64,000 nucleotides of DNA from Phoronis australis (lineage: Eukaryota > Phoronida > Phoronidae): positions 5,245-69,244 of the forward strand of contig NMRA01000838.1 of the NCBI GenBank assembly GCA_002633005.1, in the 5' to 3' direction. Under the pieces are notes generated by a model. It did not search any database and was not told where the DNA came from. It saw only the letters and a list, made by a program, of their open reading frames with translations. A program made the translations under genes and the position numbers. Below, in pieces: positions 24,201-37,300 of this stretch; positions within the stretch are counted from its first letter, which is position 1, and each line of letters begins with the position of its first letter.

Positions 24201-27200
24201 GCATCGTTCTCGCTTGTCCGAACTATGAAGCTGCGAAGAAAGCGGGTATATCGTTTTTTTCGACTTCCTCGAGAGTCCGAAATACTTAGGAAGTGGCTTG
24301 CGGTAGTGAAGAATGAAAGGGACGCTGTTAATAGCATATTAATGAAGTAGTATGAAGCCGTAGTGAAACATCTCCGTGTCAGTGGCCGGTATTTCGTCGA
24401 CAGTGAATTCTCTGACGAATTCCGGCTAACCAAAGAAGTATCCATACGTTCTGTTGTTTGTGCATGTTCACGGCGCCTCTCTAGTATTTCTTGATCAGTG
24501 CATTCCGGTTCGAGCTGATAGCCTGTGAAACCTAACGATCCAACCCGTGAAGTCTTCGTCGTATGAGCTCTTGACTAAGTCGGGATTGGCGCCGGGCGAG
24601 TTGCCAAGTAGACGTTTATTACTCTGCGTTCTGTTTCAAAATGAATCATTCTCATCCTAACCAATGCTTATATGAAACTGAAACAAAGTCTGTCTCATTA
24701 GATACAATTTGTAACGCCTTCGAGCGGCAAATGTTTTGAGAAGCCAGCAATGAATGAACCACTGCGTTACCGGCTTTTGATGCCGACAACAAAGGTAATT
24801 AAACGGGCTAATTCAGTGTTTGGTGACGGAAAGCTGTTGGGAAACAATTACTCGATTTTATATGCTATGGTCAAATGTTAGGGGAATCTTTATTTAGAAA
24901 TACAAATACAATATTCAAATCATTCATACTGTACAACCTTTGCCCTGACGGTCTGTGGAAGGGGAACCCGAATTCGCGGCCACTGACAAGTAAGTAGATT
25001 TTCAGTTTCGAGGCTAATTCACGTAAATAATTACGTGCACGTTATTTCTTTGGCTCAGTCTTTTATACCCTGTTCGTGATTGAAGGTTTAGTTTCCAACT
25101 GAAACTGGTTTATGTTCGTGCCAGTCACGGCGGCCGCGACCGGCTTGATCGGGTTTCGAGCCACTGGCCGGGATACGAGTCCAGTCTATCTGGCCGCGAC
25201 GCCGGGCCTGGTGATCAGGTTCCGAGCCACTGGCCGGGATAACAAGCGTTTTGTGTGTTTAGAATTCAAAAAAATCACAAGTATAAACAACACAGATCTA
25301 GGTTCTCCTGTCGGTTGTATTTCACGGAAGAGTACTTCTAATTTATCTCTGAACAGACCCCAAACTCATGCTACGGACCTTGATAAATTGGCCTGGCGAA
25401 CTTTGTAGGCTACGGTGTGTCCAAATGCCAGTAAATCCGTAACAGCGAAATAAAACAACACGTTTTTATAAGAACTCGGTGTATTTTTAAGGGTTTTACA
25501 TCGAAGTTTGGTGATTTATTGGTGTTAAACTATGAATTCAAGCGATGACCTGACACCACTAACCCATGTTGTGAACTGCTGAACAGACTGCGTGTGAAAC
25601 CAATTACGTCATTGGATAATTTCAACACCTCCGTCTGCCGTCAGGTGTCAGGTAATGCAACCGAACGTGCCGTTATCGAGAAGAACTACTGGATAAATTC
25701 AGTTGATACAAAATAGGTTGTTTTGGGATGGCATTCTCCTTTAACCAGTCGTGCCGTAACACATTCTAGGGCATGTGAGAAAAATCGCTATGTCAAAATT
25801 ATTCATACTGTTAGCAGAAAACCTACTCTGGGCCTGACTGTGTCATGGCTACGTTTTCGACGCTTTGGTGGCAGAGGGATATACGAGAGTTCACAACAAA
25901 ACACACTTAATAGCACAAAGTTTGAACATTGTAACACCTGCAGTAACACAAGTGTTAACATCGTCATTTTGTTATGAGAAGCATCATGGAGCTCTATGAG
26001 CATTTATTGTTTTCTCAGGAACTCATTCAAAATGCTGAGGATGCCAAAGCAAAGACGATCAAGTTTTTATTTGACAAGTCGACTTATCCAGCAAATACGG
26101 ACCAACTGGTCCATCCAGAACTTGTGCACTTTCAGGTAAGCAGTGTGGATAAAATTAAGGTGACGATGTTTTGATTAATTAACTGTATTTTAAAGCAGAG
26201 AACTCTACAGTTCTATGCTTCAAGTGAAATTGAGGCCTGAAATTGTATCAAATAAACAAAGCTGAATATTATTACACAAACTAATTTCTGGCAGCACTTG
26301 AATAGAAACTTGGAAATACGCTTTGCGTTCATGTGGTCTTTTTTGGAGATTTTTAGTCATAAAAGTCTGCAGCACGCATCTTTTTCGTTTACTTATGTGA
26401 TAAATCTTTCAAGCTCTTGTACAATGACAGGTTGGCTTCAAGATAATTAGCTCCATGATTAATAACAAGTGAAAACGGGGAAAAAGCCAGTTGCGGATTT
26501 GGGGGGTCAAGGCACACATGGTCCTCTCTAAAATTCTCTCAGCATCCATTTGGGCGTTCGTGGGTGCGAATGTCTGACGGGCAAAATCAAAATCCTGGCT
26601 CATACTCTGCCCTCCCCTCCCCAACTCAAAATCCCGGATGATCCCCTGAAAGCTGAGTTTGGAATGTTACCAAAGCCAGAAGATCCATAAGGATTGACTT
26701 CATCTGACACATAAAAGATGTTACTTGATCGCAAGCATTTTGTTTCGCATGGCCTCGTCATTATGCTCCTCTTCAACTGATTCCGATTGGCTTACGTTGT
26801 TCAACTGTTGTTATGAGGACTGTAGCACTTACCACTGCTTCAAGTAAACTCGCCCTAGAAGATTAACGAGAAAAAGAAACACGTCTTGCTTTCCAAAATG
26901 ATGTTTTCCCGTTTTAATATTTTTAGCGTACCTTTACTGGTGCAGCGCGCTGTAATCGTGTATTTGAATGGATTTTGCTGCCCAGAGAGACAATTATACG
27001 GCAGTGGCAACGAGATTCAAAAACTGACAAACGCTGAACGTACGCACATGCCCCAATTTTTGTAACAAATATATGAAGACATTCACTCGACTGTATTTCT
27101 TCATTAGCTGCTGATGCCCGTCCCACATTTCACTCGAACGTCACACTTACAAATTAATTGGGAACCTTGGTGTTACGTTTATCGTTAGGTAGCCAGAGTG

Positions 27201-30200
27201 GAAGGAACAACAATTATTCGAGTGATAATGAAATACGTCTATTCGTGACCGTGGTTATACAAGCAGTGAACGTACAACTACAAACTGATGGTGAAACCAT
27301 CACGTGAATACATAACATAACACGTGTTCTCTAAAAATAGTACATGACGTAAACTAAATCATTCATACATCACACTCTTTCCTCCTGAGCTGAAACTACA
27401 TATCGTTAGCAACTAGCATAAATACAACACTACATGAGAATCTGTTAAACAAATGTTTGTCACAGATATTACATGTACAAATCCAGTCTCTCTGGTTGTT
27501 TCACAGTTCGCTTTGAACGTCTCGGTAAATTGCATAGTCTCAGGTAATTGCACGTCTGGCGTTTTAGCTTCCACCAAGTCTGAGATGTCCGAATGCGATG
27601 CAGGCGATTCTGCTTCGGCTAACTCCGGTTTACTAACAGCAGTTTCCGGTGCTGTCTCAGAATCTCTGTTGACAACTGGGTTAAGTACCGGTGGTACTCC
27701 AAGTGTGTCATCGTGTTGATCGCGATATTTGGACATGTCCGATGACAGATATCGTGTGCACATCTGGTCTACATGTCGTTTCCACACTTGACCGTTTTCC
27801 AATACGACAACACATGACTTCGGTGCGGGTTTCTCCATCACCGTAGCTGGCTACCATTTTTCTTTTACTTGGAAATCTTTGATAAACACTTCTTCACCGA
27901 CCACAAAGTCCCGTTGGTGGCATTTCATGTCATAATAACGCTTTTGACTCTCCTGCTTGTCATGCACCTTTTCCTCCACGCTGGAGCGTATTGCAGATAA
28001 CCGCGTTCTGAGTTCGCGACCCAGAAATAAAAATGCAGGAGACTGTCCCGTAGTGGCGTGTGCTGTCGATTGGTACGACAACAGAAAACTCGCAATCCGT
28101 TGTGCAAGCGACTTTCCGGTTGACTTGCTCGTACTCAGCGCACGTTTTAACGATTGTACCATTCGTTCTGCTGCCCCGTTACTCGCTGCGTGGTACGGTG
28201 CAACTAGCACTCGCTTAACCGCATTCATTTTCAAGAAATCTTTGAACTCTTGGCTTATAAATTGCGGACCGTTATCATTAACGAATTGTACTGGTACTCC
28301 ATATCTACCAAATAACTCTCGCAAAACCCCAATGGTCGCATTTGACGTAGTGCTGGTCATATGGAGTATTTCCGGCCATTTTGAGTGCGCGTCAATCACT
28401 ATCAGAAAGTGTTGACCGTCCTTTTCCGCGAAGTCCGCGTGAACACGGTGCCAAGGCTTACTTGGCCACACCCAGGGCATTAGCGGTGTCGCAGCCTCGT
28501 TGGCTTAAAATGATTTTTAAGCAAGGTACATATGTCATTATATATTTCGTCGCCGGACATGCGGGAAATGCTAAGCATGATTTTCTCCACCAAATTCGAC
28601 CTTTGTTTTGACCCATTACGGTCATTTTGGCGATTGGGTCGTTTTGGACCAATAGGAACTATTTCGGCAAATTAGCTATATTTCCAAAAGCGATTGGTGG
28701 ACTTTTAGTCTCCTCGTGTACCACCTGGAGGCTATTTTAATTTTAGTCTCGACTAGTATTTCGCGAATAGTTTTCAAAAATTAACTTTAAAAGCTATACA
28801 AGATCTAATGTAAGTCCTCAAACCATCACATGAGCATCACAGTTGATGTTATCCGCTATCTTGACTTAATAAACAGACTCTTTTAGATCTAGCGTGTTTT
28901 TGGCGCTGTTATGAGCCAGGATTTTTGTATTGTCCGAGTCTATGACATGATTGTAAACAACATAATGGTTCGTAAAAACTACCTGTTTGCATTATAGCAC
29001 GCTGAGCACTTCTGGGATAGCGTGAAGTGAGGAACTGTTTTCATGTCGGTTTTTTGTCTGGTCGATGCTCACGGGACCACTGGGCAATGACAATTAGGAC
29101 TGCCCGGTTTACCAAGCACCAAGTTATAAGTAAACTCTCTTTCAGATAACTGTTCATGAAATTTAAAGCTAATGATGGGTTTACATTATGTTTCCGGCAC
29201 CCATGACAACCTCATTTCAGACTACCGTAACTGTTACAAAATTAACACGGCAGTCACGGTAATGACGAAGAACCTAGTAGGTTGCAGTGAAGCGGGAGTA
29301 GGCCAAAACGCGACTGTACGTGATGTACCGTAAAAAACTTGGAGTGGACGTATAGACATGTATTGCGTTTCGTCTCAAAGTTTGTTCGCCTTTTGTATCG
29401 GCCTACTCACGTGCGCGTTTTGTTACGGTTCCTTAGCGTCTTGTCCCATTTTGCCCCGTTTTATGAAGGTTCCTATGGTAAGCTAAGTTGTATGGTTGTC
29501 GTTTCGTCGCGTGCGGTCAAGGCGGGTACCAGGCATTTACAGGTTTCGTTCTACTAGAATCTGACATGACCGTGCTGTCTGGGAAGTCGTCATATAGAAG
29601 AATGTGTTCTCGATGCAGTGGCGGATCTAGGACATCACAAGGGTAGGCCAACATTTGGTTCCTATGGTAAGCTAAGTTGTATGGTTGTCGTTTCGTCGCG
29701 TGCGGTCAAGGCGGGTACCAGGCATTTACAGGTTTCGTTCTACTAGAATCGGACATGACCGTGCTGTCTGGGAAGTCGTCATATAGAAGAATGTGTTCTC
29801 GATGCAGTGGCGGATCTAGGACATCACAAGGGTAGGCCAACATTTTGTCCTTAAAAATTTGCTCAAAGCACGATTGTAGATGCGCATAGCACCGAATGGG
29901 GGGAGGTCGTGAGGGGGGTTTGCCCCCCTCCCGCCCAGGAAATTTTTCCGCTATTTCCTCTAAAAATCAAGCAATTTCCTTGATTCCCGAAGTATTATCC
30001 AAGATAAAAAGGCAAAAAGGTGTCAGACAGAAAAAAATGTAAGTGCGACAGACTAGAACTGACGACCAAGCGGACACAGCGCGCGTGCTTTACCACTGCA
30101 CCACCACGATTTAACTACTAATTTGATACTAAGAGACCTATTTGTTTATGGTCCACAACGTTTGCGCGTGAAACCTCCTTCTTTTTCTAATACTTATTAC

Positions 30201-31309
30201 ATGTTTTTTTATTTTGTGCAATCAGTTCGTAACAAATTTATTGTATTTAAATAGTCTTCAATTGCTCAAAAGACCAAATCCGCAATGACGCGTTACAAAA
30301 TGAAGTAATTTTCTTTATTGCAAAGTGGAGCAGACGACGGAAACGGAGTCGTAGTGCCCAGAGCCACTGCCGGTCGCCTGAGATATCGCGAGAGAGCCTA
30401 TACTTATCCATAGTTCCGTTACGACTGCGCCCTGTTCCGAATTTGACACTTGAAATTGGAACTGAGCCCTCTCCCCCCCTCCCCCAAACATTTAAAACTG
30501 CACACAATTATATCTTGTTTCAGTCGTATAATTTTAATTACCGGGGTTAATTAAGAAACTCAACATTTCCCTACGCTCTCGCTGCCTTATTTTTTGCGGC
30601 AGCCAAGGGGGGCCCTACCCCCCCCCCCCCTAAATCTGCCTATGCGATGTCTCACGACACAATTATCAGTGACTCAGTGACGCTTTGGACAGACGTCTTA
30701 ATGCCGTGGGCACAAACAAACACCAAATCAAGTATTTTTCGTACGCAGAAGGCTTTGGCAGAACGTGAAAATATGCCAGACTTTGGGCAGAGCATAAGAA
30801 ACGTGAGGCCGCATCAGAACGGAAGGGCCGGAGAAGGAGAATATACGGGCAACCGTAGTTGGCAGAAATGCGGCGAAAATTTGAAGCGGAAATCCGTACT
30901 CCCTAATTTCTTTACGGTCTGTGTTAGACAACAAGAAAACGTAGCGAGATCTAACATAACTTGAACACGGAAAAACATTGCATAACGTTTGTGAACATGA
31001 CGTAAATCTAGCATTTTATAGCCATGTCTACTATAGGGACCTGCACTCTATGCCTTCAACGACGCCACCTTTGGTGAAGAAGACTGGCTGGGAATTCGAA
31101 CCATTTATGACAGCTTCAAGAAAGAAGACCCGATCAAAGTGGGTCGCTTCGGACTGGGCTTCAAATCTGTTTTTCATTTGACAGGTATTTTGCTAGTTCA
31201 TTCAAAAGACCACTTGCAAGTTTCCCAACTGGCACTTAAGATGGCTATCAAATTGCATACACTCGGATAAGTTTTGGAGCTGCAGACAGTCTTACAAACG
31301 GTGCTCGAC

Positions 31310-31345
<36 letters not shown>

Positions 31346-34300
31346 CTGTGAGTGTGTGTACCTATCTATCTGTCTGTCTGTCTGTCTGCCTGTCTGTCTG
31401 TCTGTCTGTCTCTCTGCTGTCTGTTTGTCTGTCTGCTGTCTGTCTGGTTGTATGCGTATTGTAGTACTGCATACAACTGTGGTTGTATGACGTGAGGATT
31501 GTTACATTTCAAGCAATCTGTCGTCAACAGAAGTGCGACAAATTGTTGCTTTGCGCTAAATCACAATTATTTAACAAATCCTTACGCATGCAAAGAGGAA
31601 GGAGGTTATCTCCTTAGTTATGATATACAGTTTTCAAAATTGAATAGCAGTGCTAGCTTTTATGTTCTCTGTGATGTATCTTGGTGTTATCTAAAATAAT
31701 GATAACTTTTACAGTGAAAACTTAGGAGTTGTTCATCGATGGCACCATTGCTCAAATGTATATTCGAGCGTGAAGTGATCGTGCAACATAGCTTATGTAA
31801 TAAATGGGCTCGTACGGTTATTTTATCGTGTCCACACCACGTCACTGAACGTACACCAGTTTGTGTTTATGTTCTTTTGTAGACTTGCCTGGCGTTCTAA
31901 GTGGAAACATGATTGGACTTCTAGATCCACATGAGAGGTATTTCCACGATGACAGAAATCGTCCACTGAAAGGAGCTTGCTGGCATCTAGCTGATATTGG
32001 CGATGATCAATCAGGGTTTTACACCCCGTTCACTGACCCTAACCTTGGTCTCGTTTTCAACAAGACGTTCGTCAGAAATAATTACTATCCTGGCACTTTA
32101 TTTCGATTCCCGTTGAGGACAACCAGTAACAACTCAGAATTATGTACCGGTGAATATCCTGTAGATAAGGTGAAAGTTCTCTTTGAGCAGTTTGAGCAGT
32201 ACTCATACATGTGCTTGCTCTTCCTCTCGTCACTGGAGTCAATAGAGTTGTATATACGCGAGTCTCTCGACCACAAACCAAAGATATTATTCAAAGTGGA
32301 ACTAGCTGAAAAGACCAAATCCACTATAAGACAGAAACGACAGTCGTTTCTAGCGAATATTGATACAAAAAACTGGTCAAACATTCCTGAATACTTGAGC
32401 CAGGAAATGATAATTCATTCACAAAGCAGTAAAAAAGCAAAACATCGTTGGCTGGTTACAAATTTTTTCGCAGGTGGTGATCGTCTGCCAAGACTAAAGC
32501 AACTGTTTCAAGAAAAGACATTGTATTATCTTCCCTGGGTAGCTGTTTCAATGTCTTTGGATCTTAACTTGCAGCCTCAACACCCTCAAGGTCACGTTTT
32601 TTGTTTCTTGCCACTTCCTGTGGAACAAAAGAGCCAAACGGGCCTACCTATCCATGTGAATGGATTCTTCGCCATTGATCAAAATAGGCGTCATTTGAAG
32701 TGGCCAAACGCCGAGCAACTGAGATCTGAGTTGACGGACAGGAGCTTGCTTTGGAATCAAGCAATGCTAGAAGAAGCTGTGCCTCTGGCTTACACAGAGC
32801 TCATCCGGGAAGGAACAAGAATCAAGATTCCCCAAAATCTTATATACCAGGCAATTCCGTGTTTGGGAGTTGTAGACAGTAAATGGCTTCAAATGGTACA
32901 TACTTTTCTAGATTACGTTACGACTATTCCTTTCCTTTACACCATACAAGGAGGCGGTCAACACATAACACTTGATCAAGCGTTGTTCAGCTTCCTTTCT
33001 GAGACGAAGCATCCAGACACGATTAATGCCATATTATTGAAAGCTGGCAGACATGTCGTCTGCGTTCCAGATCATGTGAAACTTGCATTGGAAAGATTCA
33101 ACAAAGAGGTTGTCACTCCTGAACATTTGAGAAGAGCGGTGATGGACATTCAAAATACAATGGAACCATTTCCAGAAAGTGAATCTCATTGTATGGAGAT
33201 CTTGGCCTATGCAGTAGCAGATGAGAATTACAGTGGCGTTGTTGACCTCAAGTTGCTGCCATTGGCAAGTGGACTCTTCACGGTATTCCACAAACAATAC
33301 AGTGAACGAGACAAGGTTTACATTACAACACCCGATCACCCGGCTGAGTTATTTCCAGGACTTGAAAATCGACTTGCTTGTCACATGGTAGACCACAGGC
33401 GACAAATTCTAGAAGCAATTGCTTCATCTGGTAAGTTGACTTATTCTAAGCATTGCATGAACTGCATGTAATGAACCTTTTAAGTTTGCGAAAAAACTGA
33501 CAAGTAGGCCTACGTCATTCTGTTACTCGCATTGTTTGTTTCACAAGCTTAAAGAGTGCATTGTTGCCCGATTGACATGAAACGTATACACAGCCTAAGT
33601 TCGGAGAGATAAATGTTTTAAATAACACGGAGATATTGCAGATAATTAGAATTTCATTCACAACACGTCATTTTCCATGAAGTTTTGAAAAAATGTCAGT
33701 AATATTAGTGGCTTTTTTTCAGGGAAAACAAACTTGGTATTGATGACAAGAGAGGACGCCTTGAAGATGTTGTCTCTGGTCCTCCATTCGCCTGAATGTA
33801 TGTATGTTGAATGGGATCTTGATAATGAAAAGCACATCACACGAGGTTGGATTGAAAAGTTGTGGAACTACCTAAACAAGATGTTCTTCGACGATCTTTG
33901 TCCTGTGGAAAATTTAATGCTCCTGCCGCTGAGAGCATTAAATGGTACATGGTACCTGAAACGGCTTACCAAGAGGAGTCCAGTAGTTTACAAGAACTCC
34001 GAAGACAACGATCTTCACGCTTCTATATTTGATTTCCTAAAACACGTAGGCATCTTCGTTGTAGATGAACTGTCGCCATTTGTCAAACGCCACTCGATGA
34101 TTTGCGAGTATGTGAATTCGCTTTCGGTTTCTGGTATATTAAAGTGTCTGTCCTTCCTTGACCGTGATACGGTCGTTACAAAGATGACGTCACTCCTCCC
34201 GGATATGGTGTTAAAATTTCGCAAAGAACTTGCAAAAGCCGATGATTGCGTTCTCAATGATAACCGTGAATTTCTTAGATCATTACCGATGTTCAGAGTT

Positions 34301-37300
34301 ACAACAAACACAGTTCACTCTGTGGCAGAACGGCTCTATTCCATTAACGAAATTGGAACAATGTCACCCGTTGAACAATTTTCGTTTAAATTACCTAAGC
34401 CTCTGATCGTGCCAGAAGACAAATTCACGGAGCGTTTGTGCTGCGTGCTTAAAATTCAATCACTTTCTCTGAGAGACCTTTTGGTTGACATGATATTTCC
34501 AAACATTTCGTTGTACCCTCACACAGAAATGGACCAACTCCTGGCCTATGTCATTAGAAACCACACGGCGCTAATTAACAGAGATACTGCCCTGCAGAAT
34601 TGTATAAATGGAGGTGATCATTTTCTTTGCAATAGTGGCGTGGCTGCAAAGCTTAAAAGTCTCTACGATCCGTCAAGTCAGAAACTTCAGCGTCTTTTCT
34701 GTGGTCAAAAAGTCTTTCTTTCGGGTGCTTGTGCATCAGCTGATATTCTTCCTCTACTACGCGAACTTGGCTTGAAAACTTTGAAGGATGTGATGCCCCA
34801 GGACATTCTGCAAGCCGCTCAGCTTGTTGCTAGCTTACCCTATGACAAAGGCGTTGAAAAGGCGAATGAAATTCGAAAATTTCTTTCCACCCAGGTAACG
34901 ACACAGATTGTTGCAAACCCCTTGCATCGGAATTTAGAAAATATCCATTGGATTCCTGTAAAAAAGCGCCCTGTTAAATATCCGACCTCTTTAGCATGGT
35001 TTGGTGAAAACAGCAGTTTTCAGACGCCATCTCTGCTGTGTGATGTATCGACCAGCAGCCTGGTGGGATCTGTAAGGGAAGTTGCAGACATGAAGTTGGT
35101 GGATGGAATGCGTTATGCCGACATAACAACTGAAGAGGTCGTTGCTAACCTTTCCAATGTGGTTGATGCAGCAGAAAGAAGTAGCCCAGACGAGTGTTCA
35201 CTCTTCCTTCCCATCGTGGAAGCCATCAACCTGTTTTTACAAAACCAGCTAAAAAATGAGTCTAATCAAGTGAGCAAATTCCGAATGATCTTTGAAGGAA
35301 AGAAATGCATTTTCATTGCCGGCGTTAACAAGTTTGTGACACCTCGTGAAATTTCATTTCTAGATGATTTATCTCCGCTTCGATACATGGTGCCAAGTGA
35401 AATGAAGCTACACTTTCGCCAACTTTTAGAAGCAATGGGTGTTGCACAGAAATTTGATGTTGAAGAATACTGTAATGTTCTGTCTGAAATCAAATCAAAT
35501 AGCAACAATCAGCCTCTGAGCGAAGACATGCTTAATCTGTCGAGAACAGTTGCAAACTGCATTGCAAATTCCGTAAAAGGTAAAGAGTTTAATAGGGACG
35601 TCTACTTACCAGATGAAGCTAACAAAACTATGCAGTTGTCGTCCACTCTTTGTTTTAATGATTGCCCTTGGATACCAGACTCTGATATGCCATTTGTAGA
35701 CGTTAACATACCGTACCCTGTAGCACAAGTGTTAGGAGTGAAGACGAAGCGTAGGAAAACAATAGAAGGATCATCGTTTGAAATTGCATTTGGCCAAAAA
35801 GAAAGTCTTATAAATAGAATTAAACGCATTCTTGATGGATATCCTGGCCCTATTGATATATTGAAGGAAATGCTACAAAACGCTGATGATGCACAGGCAA
35901 CTGAGGTCCACTTTTGTCTCGACAGTCGCTATCATCCAACTGATCGAATCTTTGAAGACAGTTGGAAGCCTTTACAAGGCCCCGCGCTTTGTGTTTACAA
36001 CAACAAACCTTTCACTAAGGAAGACGTGGAGGGTATTCAAAATCTAGGGGAAGGTAATAAAGGGACTGATCCCACGAGGACAGGGCAGTTTGGGGTTGGC
36101 TTCTGTGCTGTGTACCATCTAACAGACACTCCGTCCTTTCTCACAAAAGTTACGGGAGAAGGCGAGAGGCTGTATGTGTTTGACCCGCATTGTGCTTATG
36201 TTCCTAATGCAACTCCACTCGCACCAGGAAAAGGTTTCAAAGACTTAAACGAGCTTAGGAAAACATTCCCGCATGTTTTTGAGTGCTACGACAGTATCGT
36301 CACAGAAGACCATATGGTTGATGGTACACTATTCAGATTTCCCTTGAGAAGCCACAAAATGGCAAAGAAATCCGAAATCAAGAAAACTTGCACAACTGTT
36401 GGAGACGTTCGCACAATGATGCTTGCATTTAAAGAAGAAGCCAAGTCGTGTCTGCTATTCCTTAACAATGTTAAAAAGGTTTCTTTGTACGAAATTGAAG
36501 ATGACATATCTCAAATGGACACTTTCACGGTGACGGCTGATCATTGCAAGCCACACGACGTAGAGGAGCTGAATAGGTTCAAATCATACCTGAATTCAGT
36601 TTCTCGTACAGGATTGCGTTTACTTCTTCGGTCGCAGGAAGTAGCATATGAGACGACGATCACGGATTCTGAGGGCAGTAGTAAGAGTTGGCTCATAGTT
36701 CAAAAGTGCGGGTTTGAAACAAGTGATTACATATCTGAGCGTATTCGCCGTGCTGTTTCTGCAAATGAATTGCCACTTCTGCCGCGTGGCGGTGTTGCTT
36801 GCGAATTAATGGACCATGAAGCTTTGAAACCATGCAGCATATTCTGTTTTCTCCCATTGCCTCAAACAACACATTTACCTGTCCATATTAATGGCCACTT
36901 TGCATTAGACCATGAAGCAAGGCGACGTGTTTGGGAATCTGCAGACGAAGACGTGAAGACAGAATGGAACAGATTGATAAAACGTCTTGTCATTGCTCGT
37001 GCCTATGTGCGGCTGGTGGAGGAATTCAAAAAGCGAGTAGTTTGTTCTACAGATTATGGTACTACCACATTGACTCAATTACGAAAATATCTAAATTTGT
37101 TTCCTAAAACTAGAGACACCTCTGAAATAACTACATCCATTGTCCGAGAGTTTTACAGAATCCTCGGTGACAAAGAACTTGATGCTTTACCGGTAGTCTT
37201 ACGTAATCCCAACATCCGTGACAGTTGCTCTGTGACTTGGCTACCAGCACGTGACAAGGGAGTGAACGGAGCCATGTTCAATAACCTACGAATATCTGCA

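Larger units (their letters stand above)
26136..31036 (+). other. Sacsin-like intron 3
   Basis: A 4.9-kb intron carrying a Gypsy fragment (27171-28490), a 189-bp tandem duplication (29468-29845) and an inverted-repeat element (29805-30644). I see nothing in 28491-29467. Confidence 0.8.

Noticed and set aside
24068-24445. 125-codon open frame on the - strand
   Set aside because: It lies inside the non-autonomous TTAA element and shows no transposase motif.
27957-28415. 152-codon + strand open frame
   Set aside because: Antisense shadow of the Gypsy integrase frame.
30041-30112. Functional tRNA gene
   Set aside because: The B box is degenerate and no complete cloverleaf with paired acceptor stem could be drawn.
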